Below are positions 33,971 to 45,901 of a stretch of 64,000 bases of DNA, in pieces. This DNA is from Podospora pseudoanserina (lineage: Eukaryota > Ascomycota > Sordariomycetes > Sordariales > Podosporaceae). The position numbers and the translations under genes were made by a program. The notes under the pieces were generated by a model. That model saw only the letters and a program-made list of their open reading frames with translations. It was not told the DNA's origin and ran no database searches. The first letter of the stretch is position 1. Each line of letters starts with the position of its first letter. The DNA lies in assembly GCF_035222485.1 (NCBI RefSeq), contig NC_085920.1, forward strand, positions 5,766,001 to 5,830,000. Direction: 5' to 3'.

Positions 33971-34655
33971 GGTCAGGCTAGGGTGAGCATTGGCTTGGGG
34001 ACCGTGGATAATGTCGAGGACTGCGATCTGAGCCGATTCTCGAGTGCAATAACATCCTGATGTCGCAGCGATCAGGTCAAGAGTTGATATAATTTTCAGG
34101 GGTGAGATGTTCTCAATCAGCAAACGACAAACTGTGTACCTAGGACTCCGAAATTGACGGCCAGCGGCTTGCATATTATGTTACGAGGCAATATACGTGC
34201 GTAGCTCATCACCGCTTTTGGCAAAGCGGACCCAACTTCCCGGTCGACATAAGCTCCCGTAGGCTTAGTCGTGAACCGCACCAGTCCGAAAAGGCTTCCG
34301 TTGTGACATTCCGATAACCGGGGCTTTATAACCTGTCCGACGGTCCCAGCGATATAAGCGCGCCAAGGGAAAATCACCACTTGCCGAACAATATATAATA
34401 AAGGTTGCCGTATGTAATCGAGTGAGCAGGGGTCTACCCTATTAATCCCATCTTCATCTAAAAGCCTCTAAATTCGCCCCTATGTTTATCTTTCCATAGC
34501 CCTTATACGGTCGTGCAAATGCGACCGTTAAATGTAGCTTATGGAGGCCATTAAAATGATCCTTTGTCTAGAAACTTTGGTGCAGAGAAGTTCAATGGAA
34601 TCTACTATTGAAGTGTTCAACGGAATCTACCCCCTGTTTCTAAAGGGGCCCTTTT
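33971..34655. other. Upstream region of GH43 gene, no other gene seen
   Basis: AT-rich, with no coding potential. It contains the presumed GH43 promoter. Confidence 0.5.
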
Positions 34656-35746
34656 TTGCGGGCAACTTCATCGGAATCTACTATAGTCCATCGGAGAATA
34701 ATAGATAGGGGCATCACGGCCGGCACGAGCACAACGGCGTCTCATATCCTCCTGGGCCATCGAGGCACCCCGGGCATCAGCAGCCGCCTGTATAGCGTCG
34801 TCGTCAACGACAATATGCGTATCTGGCTGCACAACCGCTACTCAACGCATGGGACCGCGGTCGGATACAATGGGCAGAACGAGAAGAAGATACGTTTAAA
34901 TGAGATGTGGATCCTGGCGTTCGATCCCGGCGCGGAGAGTTCCTTTCGCCTCATCACCGTTGCCTCGAGCGGTCTCGCCATCCGCATCGAGTTTTCCAAC
35001 CACCAAGGCAAAGAGGCACAGTATATTGAAAACCTACGCGCACTTATTAAGAAAGCTAAGGAAGACGAAGTTCCGGGCCTTACGGCCTCGACCTGGTCAG
35101 CCCGGCTGTGACCGAACCGCCGAGTGAAGCTCAGACCACCTCTGAACGCCTGATCTATTTCAAAGAACGTAAAATCGGGAGCGGCATATTCGGTCGCGTG
35201 TTCCGGCTCATCAGAGCCTGCGACGGCCAGTATTTCACTGGCAAGGTCTTCACGCCGCCACCGACCAGCAAAAAGAGGCGCCGCGGGGAGACCGACCCAG
35301 CATAGCTCATTGGGATTCGGAGAGAATATACCCTTGCGAAGGAAAATCCCCATATACGTTACTATTCTGTGTTCCTCTCCCCCCCTCCCTCCCTTCCTTT
35401 TCCTCCTTTCTTGCTTTTTTCTGTTTCTTTTCCTATAGTTTACCCAATATATATCAGGTGCGCTTCCCCAAGGTGTCTCGGGACCAGTGGCGTGCCTGTC
35501 CCAGACCTGGGTGGACATCCTGACGAATCAGTTGGATGACCAGGAGGAGGGTGTCGATGTTGAGTTGCTGCAGGACATGCTGGTTCTCGACCAGAAGAAG
35601 GGATCAAGTGCGTACCAGTGCCTCGAGGAGGGCCTCAGCAGTGGCTTATTCAGGCGACGAACCGTCGGCGGACTCGTCGCGTGTGCCTGGACCCGCACTG
35701 GCGGTCCCAAACGCAATGACCCCAACACTACTCTTATAGTAGCTTG
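34656..35746 (+). pseudogene. FHA-domain protein kinase, broken and internally deleted
   Basis: 34656-35108 encodes an FHA-like domain (ILLGHRG..., WLHNRYSTHGTAVGYNG) and a helical linker. A one-base shift near 35080 is needed to enter the kinase N-lobe (35108-35305), whose glycine loop is KIGSGIFGRVF. A TAG at 35303 falls where the frame goes on with LIGIRREYTLAKENPH, probably an original Trp codon (TGG to TAG). The rest of the kinase domain is missing. A kinase C-terminal piece (WRACLSQTWVDILTNQL...CLEEGLSSGLF) resumes at about 35460-35746. FHA-kinases of the Rad53/Dun1 type act in signalling, but this copy cannot make a kinase. It appears to be a decayed member of a repeated fungal family. 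Confidence 0.75.
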
Positions 35747-36590
35747 AGAGGCAGTCACGAATCGGACGACCAAACACCGAGTCTTTTTTACTGCCGCGGC
35801 GAGCAAGCCGACCGCTGCAAGCGGGATAAAAGCATTTGCATACCTACTGCTTCCCGAACCTAAGCGCTATGTACTTCAATAGTTCCTCCTTTGCTCGTAC
35901 TCTTGCGCTACGACTTGACGACTCCGAAATCGAACGCTGGCGGCAGCGTGCCCTCGTAGGTGCTCGCCTGCATCCTCCTGGCCCAGTCGGAGACTCTGAC
36001 GTACGACAGCCGGCAGCATCGCAAGACGAGCTTAGCCGCTAGGGCCTCGGCTTCTCTCCGGTCTAAGGCCTGGTCAGTATCCGGACTGTCTCTGCTGCCT
36101 GCTGTAACCCACAGTTTGCGGAGGAAGCTGGAACATAACTACGTGCTTGGAGGAACATTTATGTGCCTAGAGGAACTTTGCCTGGAGGAACTTTGTTCCG
36201 GAAGGTTCGTTGGGACGAAAAAACCATACCCCTACCTAAGCTCAGACCATCTCTTCTCCTCCCCTTTCCCGCTTTCGAAAACAGTGTCGTTTAGTTCGTC
36301 CTATTAAACTCGTGATTGTGTTGTTCTTTCCACACTTAGCTCGGTCGGAGAGGCCGTTTACCCGTTTCTTGGCTCGTTTTTCTTGGCTCGTTACTCGCCG
36401 GAGACAAGCAGGCCGGCTGCCGAGGTTCGGAGTATCGACCGTCACCATCACTGTGCACCCGCCTCTGACCCGAAGGCCGCAGAGACGAGAACGTTATGCG
36501 AAGATATATATAACTATGGAAGCAACCGTGAAAGAAGTTTGTTGCGTTAGGTTGCCGCCTCAGTCTAGAGGGTCGCGTCCTCTTCGTCGG
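35747..36590. other. Gene-free interval
   Basis: No coding sequence recognised. It contains a short direct duplication (GAGGAACTTTG...GAGGAACTTTG) near 36170-36195. Confidence 0.5.
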
Positions 36591-37640
36591 CGGCTTTAGG
36601 AGCTGGGGCTGATTCAGGCATAGATTGCTATTTCTGAAACCACGTCTCGTGCCCGTGGTCCAATTCGAACCGCTGTCTGGTCTCCTCGCCCCGACTTTCC
36701 AGCCCGCGGATGGCGTCCCTTATCTCTTTGTCGAGCACGTTCTTCCGCTCAAAGAAGTCGCCCCGCTCGGGTCTGCGAAAGAGTTGCAGCCCCTCCCACC
36801 TCTCCGCCCTCGACAGCTGCACGTAAAGGCTCATAAAGCTGGGCCGCGTCGCCGTGCCGCTCGGGTGGACGCCTTTAAGGTTGACAAGGACGTCCGAGAT
36901 GCAAAGTTACATCGCTGGCGAGCGCGATGGTGCCGGAGGCGAAATCGGGAAGGATGTCGAACGGCTCGGAAAGGCGCCCAGTTGACCACCTTCAGCCCGG
37001 CGAACTGGTTCCGGGTCACCACCACCGGCATCCCTTGCGCATAGAAGAACAGGCCGGGCATCGACAGCTGCGAGTCATCTCCGTACCGGAGCACGTTGCG
37101 CAGCTCTTCCACGCCCAACCGCCTCCCCGACTCGGTGTCGTGCTTGGCCACGAAGATGTAGGAGATATGCCTGCCGTGCGCACGAGTCCACTGGACGAGG
37201 GCGGCCATGTTCAGGTCCCACCGGTCCCGATTCAGCGGCGTGATGGCTCTGAGGCCGTCTACGAAAGTGGACTGAGACGATGGCGTATAAAGGCGGCGGC
37301 ACAGCCGCTGGAAGTCCAGCTCAGTCTGCTTGCCGTTGCGCAGGCGCCCTAGGAAGCCCGCAGCCTTGGACAGCCGGCCGCGCGGGCCTGCTCGCGGAGG
37401 ATGACGACGTTCGTGAACTGGAGGAACAGCTTGTGCGCTGCCAGGTGCTTCGCTAAGCTCTCCGTTTTCCGCACGCCGCCGTCCCTGGGCTCGGGTAGGA
37501 GGAGGCTGGTCTATCGGACCGGGTCGAACTAGAAGAAGTCGCCGAAGAACATAACGATCGGGATCCCGCTGAACGGGCGATACTGGTCGTCCCTGTATTA
37601 CCTTAGGCGGCTGTCTACCGCCGTAAGCGTAAGACCGCCC
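36590..37640 (-). pseudogene. PIF1-like DNA helicase relic (Helitron-type or stand-alone)
   Basis: Reading on the minus strand, pieces of a PIF1-family helicase follow in order. IPIVMFFGDFF is the Walker B region; the codon after it is TAG where Gln is usual. HKLFLQFTNVVILREQ, then MPGLFFYAQGMPVVVTRNQF, and finally FMSLYVQLSRAERWEGLQLFRRP (motif VI) follow. Frame changes (near 37365 and between 36830 and 36960) and stops make at least four lesions, and the N-terminal Walker A part is missing. Such helicases occur in fungal Helitrons and as repeated stand-alone genes. No Rep domain or Helitron ends were found, so the exact source is open. Confidence 0.75.
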
Positions 37641-39318
37641 ACCTGGCTAATCTCCTACTTATGGGCCTCAAGATTCCGAACCCAACAGAGTCACCATGGC
37701 GGTTGAAGTACCGCGTGAGAGTTCAAAACTTCAATCTCTTGCCTGCCCAGATACACATTGCCGCCTCCTTCTCAAGACCGCAGGAACAACCTTCTGAACT
37801 AACTGGGCTTGGTCTTCCGTTTGGCTGACTCCTGCCACAAAATGATTTCCGGCCTTCTCTTCCAGAGGGCAACCAGTTCGGCCGGCCCATCGGAATAGGC
37901 CTCCTCATCTTAAGATATTTTAGGGCGCGCTCCCTCATCTTGAGATGGTCGGCCTGTGGCAAGTTGAAAGTTAGACGATGAACACAGGGGTCCATACCTA
38001 TGGTAAGATACCTAGGTGAAAGGATATTGGAGGGTGGTTTATCTCAGTGAGTGGTATTTTTGTGTAGATAAGATATTCGTTACGCCCGGTGGCCTAGGTG
38101 GAGCAGGACAGTATATGTGTCAGCAAAGATGCTCAACCCTGGACGTGTGAAGTGTATTTACCTCGATTTAAAAAGACTCTTTCCCACAGATATCTTCTAG
38201 GCGCTCAGCGATCTCTCCCCGTCCAACTTTGTGTAGATGTAGACTTCGTGCCATTCCTCTGGAGCTGCCATCTTGCTTAGAGGCAGAAAACGGAACCTGG
38301 TACTGTTGGTGGTCAGCAGCAACTTCGGTATCTGGTATGGGTGAAGGTGAGGCAGAGATGCTTGAGGCCAGAATAGCCTCAAATAAATGACGGCTTAACC
38401 TACCCTTTTCACGTTTGGTTGCCCAAACCTGAAACACGCTTTGGAGATATGTGACTGAGCGTTCTGTGACGGTACTAAGACAATCTGGGGGTTGCAATAA
38501 GATATTTGTCTCGCAAAGGTAGGTGAAACCTGGAAGGGTAACAGCAATGGGTCATATAGGGGAGAATTCTATTTATTTTAGGATGACGTGAACATCTATG
38601 GGAAACAGTGTGTTGCAACGAAACTTCAAAAATAAACAGGTTGACTCTTCGCACTGTTCTATCTGCGTGAATGCTGGTCTGGGGTCACGGGGGCGGGATT
38701 GATCGGTTTGCCTCCCGCTCAGACTCGGCCGACAAATGACCTCACGAGTCACGTAGGTACTTAGTCTCTTTCTTGATATCTACCTAGGTAGGGATCGATG
38801 AAACGAGAATACACGGCTCATGTGTCAGCAGGCCGGCCATCCAAAACAGTACCACACCTTACACCTCCTGCCAGAAACATAGAGTCTAAACGTCAAAAGC
38901 ATTCAGCTCTTCCGAGAAACTTCTCCTCACGGTAATAGTATCGGTCATCATCACGAGTGACCTAAAGACATGTCAGGTCTGTGACAAAAGGGACACGTGA
39001 CGACACTGTTGGTTTGACCGTTTGAGTGGGTGTGAGTTTTGGCGTGTCAGTAATTCCCAACACCGGGTAACATTAAGTAAGTAGGCAGTTCGTGAAGCAC
39101 GCATCCCACTCTAGAATCTGGTCTCCGTTCCGAATTTGAAGTTGGTTTGTTTACTTTTGGTGGAGCCACCCCTAAGCCCCTGAGTCTTAGCTCACTCTAA
39201 GCCCAATGTCTAGCAGTACTATCAAGAATTCTAAACGCTTTGCCCAAGGGCGCTTCAGAGCTTAAATTCCTTAAGGAGTTCAACCTCTAAGCTACACCAG
39301 TCCTCATATCCGTCCCAA
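37641..39318. other. Long gene-poor interval
   Basis: No gene supported. A short open frame on the minus strand (38197-38271, MAAPEEWHEVYIYTKLDGER) has a reasonable composition but no context. The rest has a mixed, AT-richer composition. Confidence 0.45.
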
Positions 39319-39948
39319 TCACTCAACTAAATCAGAATCGCCCCCAAGTAGGGCACTAGACTCCTCTTCCTTATCTGTCCCCTCGCCGATCATCTTGGTC
39401 GGGGATAAAAGAAGGTTTTGTAAGAATTTGTACAGTGCTGCTCTCCAGGCGGTGGGTTCGTTCGTGTCGGCAGCAGGTGGATCAGGTGGCACTATCACAG
39501 TTACAGTGCGTCTCCAACCTAGCCTTCTGGATCCGATAAGTGTGTCGTTGAACCCACGCTTTTTGCAGGCCTGTTCATAGAGCTGATCGAGTTCGTCCTA
39601 CCAAGCAACTTTAGTAAGTTTTCAAGAATACAGGTACCACTGGATTAATAAAAAAGGAAAAGGCACGTACTTCGCTTACTTCCCGGTCGGACCAAATAAC
39701 CCAACGATTGCCACCTTTCATTTAGGGAAACGGGTAGTATTAGCAAGAGCGCAGTGGTGAGGTTTTGGAGCTTGGCTAACCGTCAATCTGTATAGATTCT
39801 TCCCCAGCAAAGTGTAAAGTGCAAATAAAAGTTGACCAGTGTCTCCACACGGGGTCTGGAGGTAGACTAGGTGGATGGTCTTGTAGACCACGGGCGGGTC
39901 CCTCGGTTTCAGGAAAAGAAATAGAGGCTTTGAATGAGACCCACCCAT
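39319..39948 (-). pseudogene. Small three-exon gene, copy A (splice site lost)
   Basis: Exons 39781-39948, 39671-39721 and 39319-39597 would encode 165 residues (MGGSHSKPLFLF...GGDSDLVE). The core VYLQTPCGDTGQLLFAL is shared with copy B. The middle exon is exactly 51 nt (MKGGNRWVIWSDREVSE), as in copies B and D. The acceptor before the middle exon reads TAA here, against TAG in copy B, so normal splicing should fail; the nearest alternative (GAAAG) shifts frame. I do not recognise the family. The N-terminal part has a beta-alpha-beta look and the tail is basic and Ser/Pro-rich. Probably a recently inactivated duplicate. Confidence 0.65.
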
Positions 39949-41483
39949 TAGCAGGACAGCCAGGTAGGGTAATCTGGAAAGTGCAAAGATTGCACGCCTT
40001 GTCGTTTTGAGGTTCAGGAGCGGCTGTAATCAAGTCAGGGAAAGAGTACCTTCACATACAACAAGAATGAAATTTTATCGAACAAAGCAAAATACTAAAG
40101 AATGTACATGACAAACAGTCCTAGTAGAGATCATCATTGAAAGTGGCACGCAGATATACGGTGTGACATCTACGTGTCGAGAAGCCGAAACGAAACACTG
40201 TATTAGCTGCGGGGCTAAAAGGGAGCAGGTGACGCAGGTGGTCCATATAATGGGACTGGATGAAAGAAACTTCGCAGTGGTCAAACTGTTGGTTCCTAAA
40301 TGAAAGCATAAGTTGCCGCAAATTGGGTGGTATATGGTTCAAGAGGGCACATAATAGCTCAAGCATCATGTGTTCTTGGTGACTAGTTAAAGCCCATAAT
40401 TTAAAAGGCATGATGTGCGAAGCATTTAGAATGCAGTTTATTGCACCCTAGTTCAGAATTCTCTCATGACACAAGTCCTGCTCAAATAGAGCATTCACAG
40501 GTCCAGGTCGAGAATTGTGTTAGTAGGTAGGTAAGTAACTTGGAAACAAGATGTAGGCCGAACCCCCTTTTTTAGGCATATGGCTTGGTCGCCAATGGTC
40601 ATCGGACTGCTTCTTTATTTGGATGGAAGGCCTAACTAAGCAAGAATTCACTTATTAGTAGCATAGGTCTTTATTGTAGTCTTTGTTTACTTAGGTGGAG
40701 ACCCCCTTTTATTTGGGTGGAGTCCCCCTGAAACCCTGAAATCCAGTTCTCCCAGTTTGCTACCCGAGGCTCCTGACATGCACCTACCTTTAGCCATCTA
40801 ATTACTAGGGAATTTCGTGATTCATCTGCAATTCTATTGCTGTTACAAAGGTATCCCAGTTGTCATGACATTTGTAGAACTGGATTAATATGCTAAGCAG
40901 GTGCGTGGAACTGCCCTCAATGGTTGACATGAATGACATCGCTTTGCATTTAAATAAGTTGAGTTTCAATGAGCCGCAGCGAAGTTTCTGCTTCCCGTCA
41001 CTGAACTTGCCGCATAAAGACAAGTTTCCAATTGAATTTACGAAAGCTCTCAGGTTCTGCTTTTCTGAGGATCAATGGCAAACAGATGACACACTTAGTG
41101 TCTTGCACTCTGTGCTATCATGCACAATCCCTTTATGCCACCTCCTGCTCTTAAAGCACAACACAAGGCCTTAAGTCTAACCATGTTGGCAAGTACGTAC
41201 ATAGAAAGCAGATATTTCTTAAAATAAATCGAGTGAAATTAGATACATCCGTCATAACTAAGTAATGACAGCCACAAAGCAAAACAGATACACCACCCAA
41301 ATCTAACGTCAGTCAACGCCTAAACGCCTTTCGAATATAAAGCCAGGATCCATGCCCCTACACGGATTTCCATGAAAAGTGAATAACAACAACAATACCA
41401 AGCCGCATTTGGAGGACGTCCCCAGAATATCCATTCTCTCCATCATATTTCCCTTGGATATGCTCAACGTACAATTCAATTCC
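39949..41483. other. Interval between copies A and B, no gene supported
   Basis: Two open frames, 40121-40411 (-) and 40890-41174 (+), have no recognisable motif, no paralogue in the window and no clear splice partners. They could be relics. Confidence 0.4.
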
Positions 41484-42075
41484 TTAGCTTACTGGAAACG
41501 CGGTTCCTGGCAACGGACTTCCTCCTGAAGTAAGGGATGGTGAAGATTGGCCGTGTGGTCTTTGGGGATTCCTTGGTGAAAGGAGTGACAGAATATGCAT
41601 AAGCTTGGTCACAGGAGTTTTCCACGTCGGTGACCGCCTTGAACCCATGCTCGAACTGGAGGGAGAGGGAGATATAGAGGTGGTACGCCTAAATGTGGGA
41701 CGTCGTCCAAGATTCGATGATATAGGTTCTTCGTCTCTGCCTCGAATATTGATGCGCTTCACTGATCGTTGTCGGATGTCATCGAGCTCTTCCTGTGATT
41801 TGGGTGCTGGTTAGCAGCTGCTATGATTTGAAGAATAGGTAGGTAGAACTTACATCCGTCAACTTCCGGTCCGTCACAATGATCCAACGATTGCTGCCCT
41901 TCATCTATTGTCACCGTTAGTGTCGTGTGCGAAACTTCCCAGAAGATAGGAAGACACTCACCGTTAGTTTGAAGTTGTTCTTGCCGAACATCTGATTCAG
42001 GGCGGAGATCAGTTGACCGGTATCACCATATGGCGTCTGGAGATAGGCATGGTGCGATCGTTTGCGGGCGTCCAT
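41484..42075 (-). CDS. Small three-exon protein, copy B (intact)
   Basis: Exons 41962-42075, 41854-41904 and 41484-41792 give 157 residues, all phase 0, with good splice sites (GTGAGT/TAG and GTAAGT/CAG). The N-terminal part reads AYLQTPYGDTGQLISALNQM, the 17-residue middle exon MKGSNRWIIVTDRKLTD, and the third exon starts EELDDIRQRSVKRI followed by a long Ser/Pro/Arg-rich tail. No signal peptide or membrane segment is seen. Family unknown; a compact beta-alpha-beta-beta fold is plausible from the pattern. It is the only copy of three in this locus with all splice sites and no stop. It lies about 1.3 kb from, and divergent to, the CorA-like gene at 43388, with copy A next to it. Function not assigned. 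Confidence 0.75.
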
Positions 42076-43387
42076 TGCACTGGGCGCTGCAGCGCGTTGC
42101 GATTTCCAGAATGGCCTAAAGCAAACACCTGTCAATTAGATACACAAGAAGAGTGGGCAATCCAGAGAATCAGCAGCAAGACTGATGTTGGGTGGTTGCG
42201 CTGAGTGTCATTAATGTTGGAAAAGATGAGCGCACATGGGAATAGAGTCCTCCGAAAATGAAGAGGGAACTCAACAGAACAGGATGACAGGGCGGGTTCC
42301 GTGGGGCGAAGTACAGAGTCACCACTGAGACACGGCACGTGTGTGGCTTGGAAATGTGGTGTTTTGGTGTGTTACACAGGACTCAATATTCTGAAATCAG
42401 ACACTGTGCGGTCTGCGAGAAGGGGGGGCAGCCTGTAGTATTTTAAACAAGATGGCAGAACAGGAAGCGGGGTCACTCAGGGTCCCCGGTCCAGTCAGGC
42501 CAGGCCATCTGTGGCCAGCCAATGGCAAGACGTATCCTGCATAATGACCTGGTCAACCAGTCAACTTCTTGGAGTTTTGGTGTTCCCACTGATGCTGTCA
42601 TTTTCTGCCTAACACCGCGATGTACCACATGATTCTGCACTTAGATGATAATGGCAGCCACAACATTATGCCCATCTACCTTACTTCGCCCTCTTTCAGC
42701 TGTTTCATTCTCGAGGACTCAGTAAAATGCTTCTGTATTTTCTTCGTTGGCTCCAAATATGCTGAAAAGCAAGATCAGTGCTGTCACAATGAAACCCTCG
42801 CTGGTGTACTTCCTCAGCTCCTGTGTGCCGGGGGCACTTGGCACACATTGTGACTTAATGCATCACAAAGCCAGCCTGCAAAGGCTTGGACAACACGAAA
42901 AAAGCGTACAAGGCCCACTTTCAGACGGCGGCTAACAGTGTATTCCCTCTCATATGGGAACCAAGACAGACTTTCTGCCAAACACCCGCACCTCCTTCTC
43001 GGGGGCATGGTACGGGCCGATGCGACCCCATGAGAGCCCGGGCTCTAGCCCCGGGGGGTGGCATAGGTGCTTTCAGCAACACTACCGGTTCCTAGAATGA
43101 TCGCCTGCAGATAGTGGAAACACTCCCCAAACCCTGTTCTATGCGCTCTAGCGGCATAACCCATAGGGGGCTCTTGTCGATACCGCGTGCTGGGAAGACA
43201 GTACCGGCCATAAACCCAGCTGCGATCAATACCGCGAGCCTTGCAGCAGTGGCTGAATTTTGGGGACGGCTTGATGGTCGGCACTGATGGCTGCCGATAA
43301 GAAGAGCTGATGAGCCGATTCTCTTGCCTTCTCCAATTTCTCCTTTTCAGCAAAGCACCCGTGGAATGATTGCCTGCAGAACCAGCC
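42076..43387. promoter_or_regulatory. Intergenic between copy B and CorA-like gene 1
   Basis: About 1.3 kb between divergent genes. No coding sequence recognised. It presumably holds both promoters. Confidence 0.45.
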
Positions 43388-45570
43388 ATGGACTGGCCGA
43401 ATATCCATGACCCTTATGTCACAACGTATGACTGGAAATATGAACAGCCGACATCTGAGACGGATGACCAGAGCTTTGTACTTTACACAAAGTGGTCTGA
43501 AAATGCGTACCGGGTTCAACCTCCCCAAATCTTATCAAACATTGCGAAGTGGTCCAATTCCACTGTAACATGGCTACAGGTCAGTGCTTCATCCGAGCCA
43601 GCTCTCAAGATCTCCAGTCAGTACAAGCGTCTGCTCACGCTTTGCTTTCAAGAGCCCATTTTTCAGTCAAAACCTTTTGGAAGCGCCTGCTGGTAACCAG
43701 CCAGATATCTCGGGGTTTCACATCTTGTAAGTTACATATGTCTAGGTAACTGACGAATCAGGGAAGAAAATGAGTACTTGTATCTAATTTCCCGTGTCAG
43801 GTTTCCAAGCCGTGTCAAACACTATGATGAGATACAACTTGGCGATGGAAAGCTGATCCCAAGAGAGCACTGGTATCTTCCTTTCTCGGACGCCAATTGG
43901 GAACACATCATCAAACATTTCCATCTCAACCGAGTGATCTTGGAAGCAATGATGCAAGACAAGTGCTACACAGGTTTTCAGGAGAAAAGGCTTCGTGGTA
44001 GACACACTATACAATGGTTCACGGGCGTCACGAGCCAGAAAGCCGACCCACGCAGCGCTTCCATGTCCGCGGTATACTTTCCACAATTCAGGTTATCACT
44101 TGGGGTGATTTTCAACTGCGACAAGGGCCAAAAGGACTTGGTAAAAAAACTACTACGACGCTCTCCTGAAGTTAGTTCACACTCCCTGCTCATGGTCGGG
44201 GTTTTTGTTGAGATCCAGCGTGATCGTATCGTTGCGCTTATGGACGATGTTACTGAGCAACTGGATACAATCACGACTATGCTTTCTCGCGAATTAGACG
44301 TCTTCGGTTTCGAACAGAATCAACAGCTGACAGTGGCACTGGTTGCGGCGAAAAACTGTGAGGAAGAGACACGGGTCGTGAGAAGTCAACTGGAGAAGAT
44401 CATCACGCATGCAAAAGAGCACGAGAAAGCCGATCATAAGGGTGCAAGTGTGGAATATATTCATACGACCAGGAGGTTCAACATCAGGCTGAAACAGATT
44501 GATGATGAGCTGGAGGGTATTGCTTCTCAGTGTCGTGTCAAGGCGGAAGAGCTGAGAACCACGTCAGACCTGGTGAGTAACTACCTCTCCATCCCAACAC
44601 ACCGGTAGAGTCCTCTGGATCAGCTTCTCTACCCGCTGATTCACGAACTGACCGTCCGCTCAGTATTTGGCACAACTGGCCCGGAATGAGGCTCGTGAAG
44701 CAGCTTCTTTAGCACACACCGCAACCAAACAAGCAGAGATCAGCAAGCACATAGCCTTCATTGCGATGGTATATCTCCCGATAACAGCTGTTTCTGTAAG
44801 TACCCGTGATACTACCTAGCTACATTGTTGCCGCCATCATGTTATCTTTGAGTCATCGATACTGATCAAAGTACCTCTACTCCCAGACGATATTTGCCAC
44901 GCCGGTGTTCAAGTTTGAAAACAACTGGGTGGACTGGTCATGGAAATTCAGGGGAGAGACGAAGGAGGATGGCTCTCCCGAACACGACATGCCAGTTTTC
45001 TCGGGGTATTTCGTGGTATATTTCATCCTCGCCATCGGCCTCACCTACACAACCTGGTGGTCCTTCAGCCGTAAAGTGAAGGGACTCGACAAATTGGCTA
45101 CACTCCAGACAGAAAAGCGCAGAAAGCGCTCGGGATTTCTAGGCCTTGGTCGTAAAGCCAGTGACACGGCTTCGCGACCAGCTACGCCACTAGACACTAC
45201 ATCAAACCAGGTCACCCCCTCGCTCACAAGTAAAACCCCATGGTACCAACGACTGTTCCTTTGGTCCGAAAGCGATGCCACAACTATCACCGCAACCCCA
45301 AGCCCCGAAGCACAGGTTGCTTCTACAACCGGGGTGTTGACTGGTGACCGAAATGATGGAGGAATTCAGGGGAATACCGCGTCTGCTGCCACTCAACCCA
45401 CTATCTGGTCACGTTTCTTTTCAATCTTCCCTCGTATCAGACGGCCTACTCGGAGGAGGAATCCAGCCAACGCCATCGAGGGACATCAGTTGAGGCCAAT
45501 GTCACAGCACACCAATGTACCTACTTCTAACCAGGCAGGCCGGAACCATATGTCAGGCTCAATGGTTTAA
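43388..45570 (+). CDS. CorA-like two-TM protein, copy 1 (intact)
   Basis: Five exons, 43388-43579, 43653-43726, 43762-44572, 44664-44795 and 44887-45570, all keep phase and give 630 residues (MDWPNIHDPYVTTYDW...). A long soluble N-terminal domain is followed by helices and coiled coil (about 230-380). Two C-terminal membrane segments follow: HIAFIAMVYLPITAVSTIFA (about 388-410) and YFVVYFILAIGLTYTTWW (about 444-461). A basic Ser/Thr-rich tail of about 165 residues ends the protein. The plan is that of fungal CorA-like proteins (PF01544-related). The GMN signature that follows TM1 in magnesium channels is absent; the equivalent loop is FATPVFKFEN, so ion transport is unproven. The exon-2 stretch (FFSQNLLEAPAGNQ) is matched in copy 2, which supports the splice choice. 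Confidence 0.82.
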
Positions 45571-45901
45571 GCTCTTATAGGAGATTTGATTCAAGGTTAT
45601 AGAACACGCAATGATAAATTAGCAACAGAGTTTGTTTACAGACACCAACATCCCTAACTACCCGGTACCTAAGCTAGTGTTCGAATTGTGACCTGGTAAT
45701 TTTGAACTTATGCAATGCATGTATAACTCGAAACTAAGGTCGGCGCTTAAGAGTGACGACTCACAGATGTGCTGATACCCCTGTTTCCCCTAATTTGTGA
45801 AGAAGCCGTTTCCCGACGCCCAACGCGTCGAAGCACACGGACAAGGTCTCCGGGATTTCAGTGCTTTAACTCCATCTTAAGGTTCACAGAGGACCTAAGT
45901 C

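Noticed and set aside
40121-41174. Open frames 40121-40411 (-) and 40890-41174 (+)
   Set aside because: No homology to the neighbouring families and no exon structure; kept only as a note.
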